This document shows, piece after piece, positions 9,667 through 18,165 of a stretch of 64,000 nt of DNA. The DNA is from Actinomycetes bacterium (GTDB lineage: Bacteria > Actinomycetota > Acidimicrobiia > Acidimicrobiales > Palsa-688). Position numbers and translations under genes: made by a program. The DNA lies in contig JAJZIY010000002.1 of NCBI GenBank assembly GCA_021828475.1, positions 1 to 64,000 on the forward strand, written 5' to 3'. The first letter of the stretch is position 1; the number at the start of each line of letters is the position of its first letter. The notes beneath the pieces were generated by a model. The model made no database searches. It saw only the letters and a list, made by a program, of their open reading frames with translations, and had not been told where the DNA came from.

Positions 9667-11351
9667 GACTCCTCCTTCGTATGGTCGGCCCTGGCCTTGA
9701 CGGCCTGCGCCCGTAGTCTCTTGAGCTCGTGCAGCACCCGTGCGTGCTGCCGGCCGGCCGCATCGTGCAGCTCGGTCCACAACCCGTACAGTTCCCGGTA
9801 GACGGCCCCGGCGTAGGCTCCCGGCTTGTAATCCTGAGCCGTGGCCGGGGACAGCGCGCGGGCGGCTTCGGCGATGCCGGCGAAACCGCTCCTGTGTTCT
9901 CCCGCCGCCACCGCGCCGTACAGGGCCGAGCCGCGCGCCGGTACCTGCTCCGACGCCGGCACCCTCACCGGCAGGCCACTCGCATCGGAAACCAGTTGCA
10001 TCAGCAGCGGGCTCTTGTCCGCGATGCCACCGCAGGCGACGATCTCGGTCACAGGTAGGCCGTTGGCCACGAAGGCGTCGACGATGGCGGCGTTGCCGAA
10101 AGCAACGCCCTCCAGCAGCGAACGGTAGATGTGCGCCGGGCCTGTGGTGAGGGTGAGCCCGGCAATCAGGCCTGAGAGGTCGGCGTCGCCCAGCACGCTG
10201 CGGTTGCCGTTCCACCAGTCGAGGGTGAGCAGGCCGCTCTCCCCCGGTTCGAGCTGGGCCGCCGCAGCCTCGAGGGCGGCGAGGTCGTACGGCGTACCCG
10301 CAGGCGATGTCGGAGCTAGCCCCTTGGCGAACCAACCGAACATGTCGCCCACCGCTGCCTGACCGGCCTCGTACCCGTAGAGCCCGGGCAGGATGCCGTC
10401 GGGCGCCACACCCGTCATGCCGGGCACGCCCCGTTGCTCCCGGCCGACGACCATGGAGCACGTCGAGGTACCCACGACCATCACGTAACTGCCAGGGCCG
10501 TCGGCACCTGCCCCCGGGAAGGACACGAACGAGTCCACGTTGGCCACGGCGACCGCTGTGCGCTCAGGCAGGCCCAGCCGCTCCGCCACAGCGGGCAGTA
10601 GGTGGCCGGCGCTCGCTCCCGGGAGGTGGAAGGTGTCACCGAGCCTCGAGCGGTAGCCGGTGAAACCGGGGAAGACCGCCTCGAAATAGCCGCTGTCGGG
10701 TAAGCCTGCACCGGGAGCCCACAGCGCCTTGTACGACGCGGCACACGCCGCCCTGGCCTCCACCCCGGTGAGCTGCCACACGACCCAGTCGCCGACTTCG
10801 AGGAAGCGCTCGGCGGCGTCGTAGACCTCCCTGTCCTCGTACCAGATCTCGGCCAGCTTGGGGAAGTACCACTCCGAGGAGATGTGGCCTCCGTAACGCG
10901 CCAACCACTCCTCGCCCCTGTCGAGGGCAACCTCGTTCATGCGGTTGGCAAGGCCCTGAGCTGAGTGGTGCTTCCAAAGCTTGAGCCACGAGTGCGGGCG
11001 GCCCCGCCATGCCGGCTCGGCGCACAGGGGCGTCCCGTCCGCCGTGGCGGGCAGCACGGTGCAGGCGGTCGTGTCGATGCCGATGCCCACGACATGGGGC
11101 GCCGCCCCGGGCTCAACCCGCAGGACCTCGCGTATGCCTGCCTCCAGCACCGTCATGTAGTCGGCCGGGTCGTGCAGCGCCCAGTCCGGTGGCAGGCGCA
11201 TCCCCCCCTCCGGTAATTTGTCAGCGATAACACCGTGTGGGTAGGCGAGCTCGCAGAGCGCCGCCTCGTCACCCGAGCGCAGGTCCAGAAGGAGCACCCG
11301 TGCTGACGCAGTCCCGAAGTCGGCGCCGATGGCGAAAGCCGGTAGGGTCAC
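9663..11351 (-). CDS. araB: Ribulokinase (FGGY family)
   Basis: A 562-residue FGGY kinase that phosphorylates L-ribulose. The N terminus has IGADFGTASARVLLLD (phosphate-1 loop) and VVGIGIDTTACTVLP, which is typical of AraB rather than xylulokinase; GGHISSEWYFPKLAEIW and the C-terminal VTEIVACGGIADKSPLLMQ complete the fold. The GTG at 11351 has no ribosome site, but a TAACAT hexamer ends 7 nt upstream, so the transcript may be leaderless with the GTG at +1. The LacI-type operator at 11359-11374 covers this hexamer, implying direct repression. Confidence 0.94.
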   Translation of the reverse strand: MTLPAFAIGADFGTASARVLLLDLRSGDEAALCELAYPHGVIADKLPEGGMRLPPDWALHDPADYMTVLEAGIREVLRVEPGAAPHVVGIGIDTTACTVLPATADGTPLCAEPAWRGRPHSWLKLWKHHSAQGLANRMNEVALDRGEEWLARYGGHISSEWYFPKLAEIWYEDREVYDAAERFLEVGDWVVWQLTGVEARAACAASYKALWAPGAGLPDSGYFEAVFPGFTGYRSRLGDTFHLPGASAGHLLPAVAERLGLPERTAVAVANVDSFVSFPGAGADGPGSYVMVVGTSTCSMVVGREQRGVPGMTGVAPDGILPGLYGYEAGQAAVGDMFGWFAKGLAPTSPAGTPYDLAALEAAAAQLEPGESGLLTLDWWNGNRSVLGDADLSGLIAGLTLTTGPAHIYRSLLEGVAFGNAAIVDAFVANGLPVTEIVACGGIADKSPLLMQLVSDASGLPVRVPASEQVPARGSALYGAVAAGEHRSGFAGIAEAARALSPATAQDYKPGAYAGAVYRELYGLWTELHDAAGRQHARVLHELKRLRAQAVKARADHTKEES

Positions 11352-11358
11352 GGTAGGG

Positions 11359-11374
11359 ATGTTAGCGCTCTCAT
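11359..11374. promoter_or_regulatory. LacI-family operator in the araB promoter
   Basis: ATGTTAGCGCTCTCAT is an imperfect palindrome centred on GCGC and lies between divergent araB and the LacI-family regulator gene. On the minus strand it overlaps the presumed -10 (TAACAT) of araB. A near-identical palindrome occurs at 12523-12538. LacI regulators normally bind such CG-centred palindromes; assignment to the adjacent regulator is inference. Confidence 0.75.
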
Positions 11375-11428
11375 CACACACTTGCCACAGGCACCTGCCG
11401 GGCCCGGTCGCCCCGACGGGGCACACCC

Positions 11429-12502
11429 ATGGCTGAACGGCGGGCGGCCACCACCGGCGTCGCCTCGACCAACGGCGGCGCGCAGGCCCCGCCCCGGCCG
11501 GCCGAACGCCCACCTTCGATCGCTGATGTCGCCCGCTTCGCCGGCGTCTCCTTGCAGACGGTCTCCCGTGTCGTCAACGACCACCCGAGCGTACGGGACA
11601 TAACCCGCTCCCGGGTGCTGGCCGCCATCGAGCAGCTCGGTTACAGGCCCAACCCCGCAGCCAGGGCGCTGGCCAGCGGGCGCTCCAAGACCATCGGCGT
11701 CGTCGCCCTGGGCACCAACTACTACGGCCCTGCCTCCACCCTGCTCGGCATCGAAGCCGCGGCCCAAGAGCACGGCTATTTCGTTTCCGTTGCCGCCGTC
11801 CACAACCTCGACCGCCAGTCCGTGCGCCAGGCACTGCGCCGCCTGACGAGCCAGTCCGTCGAGGGGCTGGCCCTGATAGCCCCCTACACGTCGGCCCACG
11901 AGGTGGTCTCCTCGCTGCCGAGAGGCTTCCCCGCCGTGGTGGTCGAGGGCAACCCCAACGGGCACGTGCCCGTCGTCTCCGTGGACCAGGCCCTCGGGGC
12001 CAGGCTGGCCACGGAGCACCTGCTGGCCCAGGGCCGCGGGGAGGTCTTCCACGTCGCCGGGCCGGACAACTGGCTCGACGCCCAGTTGCGCGCCGAGGCC
12101 TGGACGAGCGTCCTGCGAGAGGCCGGCCTCACCGTGAACCCCCCCATCGTCGGCGACTGGACTGCCCGGTCGGGCTACGAGGCCGGGCAGTTGCTGGCCC
12201 AGGTGCCCAACGCCCGGGCCATTTTCGCCTCCAACGACACGATGGCTCTCGGCCTGTTGCTGGCGCTGCAGGAACGTGGCCGGCGCGTGCCGGACGACGT
12301 CGCCGTCGTCGGCTTCGACGACAGCCCCGAGTCTGCCTACTTCCTCCCGCCCCTCACCACCGTGCGCCAGGACTTCGAGCGGGCGGGGCAGGTAGCGGTG
12401 CGAGTGCTGATGGAGCAGCTGGCGGGTACCGGCACGCCGGACCAGCAGTTGATAGCCCCAACCCTGGTGGTCAGGCAGTCGACAGGCGCAACGGCAGGCT
12501 GA
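11429..12502 (+). CDS. LacI-family transcriptional regulator, likely arabinose repressor
   Basis: A 357-residue regulator divergent from araBAD. After about 28 Ala/Pro-rich residues comes the LacI helix-turn-helix SIADVARFAGVSLQTVSRVV and hinge YRPNPAARALASGRSKTIGV. The remainder is a periplasmic-binding-protein fold with VVVEGNP, FHVAGPDNW, AIFASNDTMALGLLLAL and VAVVGFDDSPESAYFLPPLTTVRQ, as in sugar-responsive LacI members. The neighbouring operators make it the probable local arabinose repressor, functionally an AraR but unrelated to E. coli AraC. The start ATG at 11429 has no clear ribosome site. Confidence 0.92.
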   Translation: MAERRAATTGVASTNGGAQAPPRPAERPPSIADVARFAGVSLQTVSRVVNDHPSVRDITRSRVLAAIEQLGYRPNPAARALASGRSKTIGVVALGTNYYGPASTLLGIEAAAQEHGYFVSVAAVHNLDRQSVRQALRRLTSQSVEGLALIAPYTSAHEVVSSLPRGFPAVVVEGNPNGHVPVVSVDQALGARLATEHLLAQGRGEVFHVAGPDNWLDAQLRAEAWTSVLREAGLTVNPPIVGDWTARSGYEAGQLLAQVPNARAIFASNDTMALGLLLALQERGRRVPDDVAVVGFDDSPESAYFLPPLTTVRQDFERAGQVAVRVLMEQLAGTGTPDQQLIAPTLVVRQSTGATAG

Positions 12503-12522
12503 GGCCGGCGCCGAAGGCGTCC

Positions 12523-12538
12523 ATGGTAGCGCTAACAT
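12523..12538. promoter_or_regulatory. Second LacI-family operator, 3' of the regulator gene
   Basis: ATGGTAGCGCTAACAT matches the araB operator at 12 of 16 positions and is the better palindrome. It lies 20 nt past the regulator stop and just before the purL 3' end, where no promoter is expected. Centre-to-centre distance to the first site is 1,164 bp, compatible with a looping auxiliary operator. Its role is inference. Confidence 0.7.
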
Positions 12539-12549
12539 CCCTTCGGGCG

Positions 12550-14784
12550 CTACTGCGGGGTCAGCGAGAAGATCTCCGGGAGGGCGTCGTGCCATGAGGC
12601 GGTGGCCGTCTCCAGCGCCACGTCCAGCTCGTCCCCGATCACCAGGCGGTCGCCCCCGGCCGTCCCGAGGCGGCGGGCCGGCACCCCTGCCGCCACAGCC
12701 CGCTCGAGGATCGCGGCCACGCACGCTTCCGGCACACTCAGCAGCACTCGCGAAGGCCCCTCGCCGAACAGGGCGGCGTGGCCGCCGATCGCCGCGACCC
12801 TGAAGCCGGTGCCCCCGCTGACAGCCATCTCAGCCAACGCCACAGCGACGCCCCCGTCCGAGATGTCGTGCACGCCGTCGACCAGCCGCTCGTTGACGAG
12901 CGAGCTCACGAGGCGCAGTACCGCCACGTGGAGGCCGAGGTCGAGACCGGGCAAAGTACCCCCGAGGTGGCCGGCGCGCTCAGCGGCCCACCTGCTGCCA
13001 GCGAGGGAGACCGCGCCCGGACCGTCCGGGCCGAGCAGCACGATGGCGCTGCCGGCAACCAACCTGGCTGTGGGCACGCCGGGGGCGAGGTGCTCGATGA
13101 GGCCGACGGTCCCGACGACCGGTGTGGGGTCGATGTCACCGCCCCGGCTCTCGTTGTAGAGACTGACGTTGCCGCCGACCACCGGTATGCCGAGAGCAGT
13201 GCAGGCCTCCGCCATCCCGTCGATCGCCTCGGAGAGCTGCCACATCACCTCGGGGTGCTCGGGGTTGCCGAAATTGAGGCAGTTGACCAGCGCGACCGGG
13301 CGGGCACCCGCACAGGCCAGGTTGAGGGCGGACTCTGCAACCACGAGCCGGGTGCCGTGGCGAGGGTCCAGGGCGCACCAGCGCTGGTTGCCGTCTGTCG
13401 ACATGGCCAGGCCCCGCGGGGGGGAGCCGGCGGGCGGCCTGGCACCTGGAGCGGACAGCCGCAGCACGGCCGCATCGGCACCCGGGGCCACCACGGTGTT
13501 GAGGAAGAGCTGGTGGTCGTACTGCCGGTAGGCCCAGGCGGGGTCGGCGAGCATCGCCAGCAGGTCGGCTTGCAACCGCGCGCCCTCAGGAGCAGGCAGG
13601 CGGGACGGCCCGTCCGCAGCCCTCTCGTCCGCCCAGGCCGGGCGGGCCATGGGCCGGTGGTAAAGCGGGGCATCCTCGTGCAGGCTGGCCGCCGGGACGT
13701 CGGCCAGGACCTCACCGTCCCAGCCGGCCAGGATCCGCAGGCGTCCCCCGTCCGTCACACGCCCGACGACAGTGGCCGTCACCTCCCAGCGCCGGCACAC
13801 CTCCATTACGGCATCGAGGTCGCCCGGCGTGACGATTGCCAGCATGCGCTCCTGGCTCTCACTGGTCATGACCTCGAACGGCTCCAGGCCCGCCTCGCGC
13901 AGCGGCACTGCCTCGACGTCGACGTCCATACCGACACCCCCGCGCGAAGCCGTCTCGCTGGTTGCGCAGGTCAGCCCGGCGCCGCCGAGGTCCTGGATGC
14001 CGACGACGAGATGACGGTCCAACAGTTCGAGGGTCGCCTCGATGAGCCGCTTCTCCTCGAAGGGGTCCCCGACCTGGACATTTGGCCGCTTGGCTGCCTC
14101 GGCCTCGGCGTCATCGGTGAAAGCCGCCGAAGCCAGCACGCTCACGCCACCGATGCCGTCCCGGCCCGTCCGCGAGCCGAGCAGGACCGCCAGGTTGCCC
14201 ACGCCGGCCGCCCGCCCCAGCACCAGCCGGTCCTTGGGTAGCAGGCCGACGCAGAGCACGTTGACAAGCGGGTTGCCGGAGTAGCAGGGCGCGAACTCCA
14301 GTTCGCCTCCGACCGTCGGCACGCCGACGGAGTTGCCGTAACCGGAGATGCCGCTCACCACACCGCTCGCAACCCATCGGTTGCGGGCATCGGACGGGGG
14401 CCCGAAGCGCAGGGGGTCCATGAGAGCCACAGGCCGGGCGCCCATCGTGAAGATGTCGCGGATGATCCCTCCCACCCCGGTGGCCGCCCCCTGGTAGGGC
14501 TCGATGGCGGAAGGATGGTTGTGGCTCTCGATGCGCACCGCCACGGCGATGCCCTCGCCCGCGTCCACGACACCGGCGTTCTCCCCGGGGCCGACCAGGA
14601 CCCCCGGCCCGTCGGTGGGCAGCCGGCGCAGGTGCACCCGCGAGGACTTGTAGGAGCAGTGCTCGCTCCACATCACCGCGTACATGGCCAACTCCAGATG
14701 GTTGGGGCCACGGCCCAGGATGCGCTCGATCGACTCCGCCTCGTCATCGGTCAGGCCCAGTTCGCGGTGGATTGGAGTACCCAT
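12550..14784 (-). CDS. purL: Phosphoribosylformylglycinamidine synthase subunit PurL (short form)
   Basis: A 744-residue ATP-dependent subunit of FGAM synthase, which works with PurS and PurQ in step four of purine synthesis. The start [17 protein letters not shown] is typical. Motifs include [44 protein letters not shown], a second-half [11 protein letters not shown] and [10 protein letters not shown]. The length fits the small PurL that lacks a built-in glutaminase domain, and both partners are encoded nearby. The ATG at 14784 is preferred; the frame stays open upstream but into the divergent promoter region. Confidence 0.97.
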   Translation of the reverse strand: MGTPIHRELGLTDDEAESIERILGRGPNHLELAMYAVMWSEHCSYKSSRVHLRRLPTDGPGVLVGPGENAGVVDAGEGIAVAVRIESHNHPSAIEPYQGAATGVGGIIRDIFTMGARPVALMDPLRFGPPSDARNRWVASGVVSGISGYGNSVGVPTVGGELEFAPCYSGNPLVNVLCVGLLPKDRLVLGRAAGVGNLAVLLGSRTGRDGIGGVSVLASAAFTDDAEAEAAKRPNVQVGDPFEEKRLIEATLELLDRHLVVGIQDLGGAGLTCATSETASRGGVGMDVDVEAVPLREAGLEPFEVMTSESQERMLAIVTPGDLDAVMEVCRRWEVTATVVGRVTDGGRLRILAGWDGEVLADVPAASLHEDAPLYHRPMARPAWADERAADGPSRLPAPEGARLQADLLAMLADPAWAYRQYDHQLFLNTVVAPGADAAVLRLSAPGARPPAGSPPRGLAMSTDGNQRWCALDPRHGTRLVVAESALNLACAGARPVALVNCLNFGNPEHPEVMWQLSEAIDGMAEACTALGIPVVGGNVSLYNESRGGDIDPTPVVGTVGLIEHLAPGVPTARLVAGSAIVLLGPDGPGAVSLAGSRWAAERAGHLGGTLPGLDLGLHVAVLRLVSSLVNERLVDGVHDISDGGVAVALAEMAVSGGTGFRVAAIGGHAALFGEGPSRVLLSVPEACVAAILERAVAAGVPARRLGTAGGDRLVIGDELDVALETATASWHDALPEIFSLTPQ

Positions 14785-14945
14785 TGCCAACAGCGTAAAG
14801 GCGCTGGCTCCGGGGCCGAAAGTCCGGCCTTCCCCGCCGGTGGCGGCCCGTCCGGCGGCACACCGCATCCCCGGCGCGCCCTGGCGTCGCGGGGCCGCCG
14901 GGTGCGGCAACGGTCCTCACCGTCGGTTGCGGGCATAATGCGGTT

Positions 14946-16244
14946 GTGACCACCACGAGCTCCCGAGGCGACGGCCCGCCGCCCGAAGGCGTCGCGTGGG
15001 CCGGCGCCCCGCCCGGGTCGGCTCTCAGCCGGGCTGAAGCCGGCCGCGTCCTGCACGCTGCCCTCGAGGACCGGGTGCAGGGTGAGCGGGTCCTGGTCCT
15101 GGTACCGGACCGGACACGCGACGTCGCCATGGCCGAGCTGTTCCCGGCCGTCCTCGCCGCGATGCACAGAGCCCGCTCCGTCGAGGTGATGGTTGCCCTG
15201 GGCACCCACCCGCCGATGGACGAGCACGACATCGCGGCGATGCTCGGCCTAGACGCCGGTGCCCCGCTGCCGGCTCGCGTGACGGGACTGCGCAACCACT
15301 CGTGGCGTGAGCCTGGCGCGCTGGCGCAGATCGGTACGGTGGCGGCCGAGCGGATCCGCCAGATAGCCGGGCCCACGTGGCACCCCTCCCTGGGCGGCGA
15401 CCTGGTGGTGAGGGCCAACCGGCAGGCGGTCGAGGTGGACAGGGTGGTGGTTGTCGGCCCCGTCCTCCCCCATGAAGTCGCCGGGTTCTCCGGGGGGACC
15501 AAGTACGTCTTCCCGGGGATCTCGGGCCCGGAGATGATCGACGTCATGCACTGGCTGGGCGCCCTGTCCGGGGTCCTGGCCACGATCGGGGTGCGCGACA
15601 CCCCTGTGCGCGCCCTCATCGAGGAGGCCGCGTCCATGCTGCCGGTCCCTGTGACCCTCGTGGCGGTGGCCACTGAGCAGGGCCGGACCGCCGGCCTGTA
15701 CGCCGGCGAACCCCGGGCAGCCTGGGAAGCCTGCGTCGGGCACGCAGCCAGGCTGCACGTGGAGCAGGTCGAGCACCCCTACGACAACGTCATCTCCTGC
15801 CCGATGCCCATCTACGACGAGCTGTGGACGGCAGGCAAAGCCATGTACAAGCTGGAGCCCGTCGTCGCCGACGGTGGCCGGCTGGTGATCTACGCGCCGC
15901 ACCTGTCGCAGGTCAGCGTCACCCATGGCACCGACATCTTCCGCGTGGGCTACCACCCGCTTGCGTACTTCGTGGGCCAGTGGGACAGGTTCGAGGCCGA
16001 GCCTCTTGCCGTGCTCGCCCACTCCAGCCACGTGAAGGGCGCCGGCACGTACGACGCCGCCTCCGGCCGGGAAAGCCCGCGCATCGACGTCGCCCTCGCC
16101 ACGGGCATCTCCGAGGAGGACTGCCGCCGCCTCAACCTGTCCTACGTCGACCCGGCCAGTGTCGACCTGGCGACGGCGGCGCTGGACGGCTCCACCCTCG
16201 TGGTGCGGCGCTCGGGCGAGACGCTCTACGGCGTCCGTTCGTGA
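14946..16244 (+). CDS. LarA-family (nickel-pincer) lactate racemase-like protein
   Basis: A 432-residue protein of the LarA/DUF2088 family, whose characterised member racemises lactate with a nickel-pincer nucleotide. Recognisable active-site segments are VPDRTRDV (Asp and Arg), ALGTHPPM (His), LPHEVAGFSGGTKYVFPGI (His and the cofactor-linked Lys) and DELWTAGKAMYKLEP. Substrate may differ from lactate, since the family is broad. No larB, larC or larE is visible. The GTG at 14946 has no ribosome site but follows a CATAAT hexamer by 6 nt, suggesting leaderless translation. It is divergent from purL. Confidence 0.85.
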   Translation: MTTTSSRGDGPPPEGVAWAGAPPGSALSRAEAGRVLHAALEDRVQGERVLVLVPDRTRDVAMAELFPAVLAAMHRARSVEVMVALGTHPPMDEHDIAAMLGLDAGAPLPARVTGLRNHSWREPGALAQIGTVAAERIRQIAGPTWHPSLGGDLVVRANRQAVEVDRVVVVGPVLPHEVAGFSGGTKYVFPGISGPEMIDVMHWLGALSGVLATIGVRDTPVRALIEEAASMLPVPVTLVAVATEQGRTAGLYAGEPRAAWEACVGHAARLHVEQVEHPYDNVISCPMPIYDELWTAGKAMYKLEPVVADGGRLVIYAPHLSQVSVTHGTDIFRVGYHPLAYFVGQWDRFEAEPLAVLAHSSHVKGAGTYDAASGRESPRIDVALATGISEEDCRRLNLSYVDPASVDLATAALDGSTLVVRRSGETLYGVRS

Positions 16245-16332
16245 ACACCGGCCCCTCACCCCGTCTGCACATCGCGCCCGACCTGACGGGCGGCCGGACC
16301 AGCGAGCCCCGTTGCCCGAGCGGCGCGGGCCC

Positions 16333-17034
16333 TCAGCCCGTCACCGCCACCGGTGGACCAGCAGTACCGGCCCCCGACGGCTCCAGCAGCGCCCGGAGCA
16401 GGACCGCACCGTCGGTCGAGCCGAGGAGCTCGCTCGAGGCCCGCTCCGGGTGGGGCATGAGCCCGACGACGTTGCCTGCCTCGTTGCAGATGCCGGCGAT
16501 GTCGTTCGCTGACCCGTTGGGGTTGTCGACGTAGCGCAGCACGACCCTGCCCTCGTCCTCGAGGCGGCGCAACACCTCCGGCGATGCCGTGTAGTTACCC
16601 TCGAAGTGGTTGACGGGCACCCGCAATCGGCGGCCCGGTGCGATGCCGCGGGTAAGGACCGAACGGTCGCTGCTGACAACCAGTTCGGTCATCTGGCACA
16701 GGAAGCTCAGGTGCCGGTTCTTCTGCAGGGCACCGGGCAGGAGGTGGGCCTCTGTCAGGACCTGGAAGCCGTTGCAGATGCCCACGACCGGGGCACCGGC
16801 TGCGGCCATGTCGGCCACGGCGGCCATGACCCTGGAGAAGCGGGCGATGGCCCCGGGCCGCAGGGCGTCACCGTGGGCGAAGCCGCCCGGTAGGACCAGG
16901 GCGTCCACGCCCCGGAGGTTGTCGTCGCCGTGCCAGACCAGCTCGGCCACCCCGCCGAGGGACTCCACCGCTTCCACCACGTCGTGCTCGCAGTTGGTGC
17001 CCGGGAACACGACAACTCCGATACGGGGAGGCAT
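16333..17034 (-). CDS. purQ: Phosphoribosylformylglycinamidine synthase glutaminase subunit PurQ
   Basis: A 233-residue class I amidotransferase that supplies ammonia to PurL. It begins RIGVVVFPGTNCEHD and has LVLPGGFAHGD, the nucleophile cysteine in VVGICNGFQVLTE near residue 87 and the catalytic His-Glu pair in GLMPHPERA near 200. In many bacteria purQ abuts purS; here about 2.3 kb containing two plus-strand cytochrome genes separates them. The start ATG is at 17034. Confidence 0.97.
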   Translation of the reverse strand: MPPRIGVVVFPGTNCEHDVVEAVESLGGVAELVWHGDDNLRGVDALVLPGGFAHGDALRPGAIARFSRVMAAVADMAAAGAPVVGICNGFQVLTEAHLLPGALQKNRHLSFLCQMTELVVSSDRSVLTRGIAPGRRLRVPVNHFEGNYTASPEVLRRLEDEGRVVLRYVDNPNGSANDIAGICNEAGNVVGLMPHPERASSELLGSTDGAVLLRALLEPSGAGTAGPPVAVTG

Positions 17035-17274
17035 ACCAAGAGGCTACCAAGGGCCGGGCGGAGCCCTGCTGGGCGGGAGCGGGAGCCCTGTCGGGAGGGG
17101 GTGCGGGCGGGGGAACCCGGGGTGGGAACCAGGCGGGGTGGGCCGGCCCGGAGGGCGGCCCGGCCGGCGGCCCGGCCGGGACCGGATGGGCTGCGCAGGG
17201 CGGGCCCGGCGTGAGCCGTGGTAGATATGACCCAGATGCAGCACCTGCCCTAACGCCCAACCGGGGAGCCCACC
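17035..17274. other. G-rich divergent intergenic region
   Basis: No gene is seen in these 240 bases between purQ and the cytochrome b gene. The first half carries many runs of three or more G on the plus strand (roughly 17050-17145) that could form G-quadruplexes, then CCGGCC/GGCCGG inverted repeats. A GGGGAG ribosome site lies 6 nt before the cytochrome b ATG. A TAGATATGAC segment near 17221 could hold a -10, but this is weak. Confidence 0.5.
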
Positions 17275-18165
17275 ATGCCAACCACAGTCAGCTTGGCCAC
17301 AGGTCGCCCAGCAGCGGCCGGCGCCATAAACCTCAACCACCCCGACCACTACTTCCACTGGGGCTTCGTGATCATCTCCCTGGCCAACCTGGTTGTCATC
17401 GTGGTGTTGATCGCGCTGTTCATCGCTGCACTGCTGGTGCCGTTCATGAAACCCAGGCCGGTCCCGGCCCCCGAGGTGGACGAGACGGAGCCCGCCGTCC
17501 GGGCGCAAGCCGCCGCAACCGGGGAGCCCACCTGGACGGGTGCCGTGCGCAGGCTCGGCCTGCGGTTCCTGCCCCCCGCCAAGCTCCTACCGGACTACCA
17601 ACCGGCGTACGTGGCATCGTGGGCGTACGTGTTCGGGGTGGCCACCCTGACCGCCCTAATGGTCGTCATCTTCTCCGGGCTGGCGCTCGCGTTCGAGGGA
17701 CCGGCCTGGTGGCACATCTCGTCCGCCGGTCACTTCGTCAACTCCATCCACCTGTGGGCGGTGGAGCTGTTCATGGGCTTCATGACCGTGCACCTGTGGT
17801 TCAAGTTCTGGATGGCCTCCTGGAGGGGCCACCGCCAGGCGACCTGGATGACCGGGGTACTGTGCTTCCTGGTGGCGATCTTCGAGGCATTCACCGGTTA
17901 CATCTCCCAGACCAATTTCGACTCGCAGTGGATCGCCTTCGAGGCCAAGGACGCCTTCGCCTCGAGTGGTATCGGGGCCCTCATCAACCCCCTGAACTTC
18001 GGCCAGGCCGTGATGCTGCACATCTCCCTGATCCCCGCCGCCGTGCTGGTGCTGGTCGCTGTGCACGTACTGCTGGTACGGGTGCACGGGGTGGCGCCTC
18101 CGATAGAGGCACGGGCCGAGCACCTGAGCACCCCCGCGCCGGACAGCGCGGAGGTGGCCCGATGA
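17275..18165 (+). CDS. Cytochrome b6-type N-terminal domain protein
   Basis: A 296-residue di-heme cytochrome b. After an N-terminal TM helix (about residues 30-58) and a soluble linker comes a four-helix core. Its heme ligands are H159 and H173 in one helix and H249 and H264 in another. The spacings of 14 and 15 match cytochrome b6 rather than mitochondrial cytochrome b (14 and 14). It should carry electrons across the membrane from a quinol. It overlaps the next gene by 4 nt (ATGA). No Rieske protein or cytochrome c gene is adjacent, so the complex it serves is unknown. Confidence 0.85.
   Translation: MPTTVSLATGRPAAAGAINLNHPDHYFHWGFVIISLANLVVIVVLIALFIAALLVPFMKPRPVPAPEVDETEPAVRAQAAATGEPTWTGAVRRLGLRFLPPAKLLPDYQPAYVASWAYVFGVATLTALMVVIFSGLALAFEGPAWWHISSAGHFVNSIHLWAVELFMGFMTVHLWFKFWMASWRGHRQATWMTGVLCFLVAIFEAFTGYISQTNFDSQWIAFEAKDAFASSGIGALINPLNFGQAVMLHISLIPAAVLVLVAVHVLLVRVHGVAPPIEARAEHLSTPAPDSAEVAR

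Noticed and set aside
12778-14241. A 487-codon plus-strand open frame opposite purL
   Set aside because: purL is a clear full-length gene on the other strand; this frame has no motif and no ribosome site.
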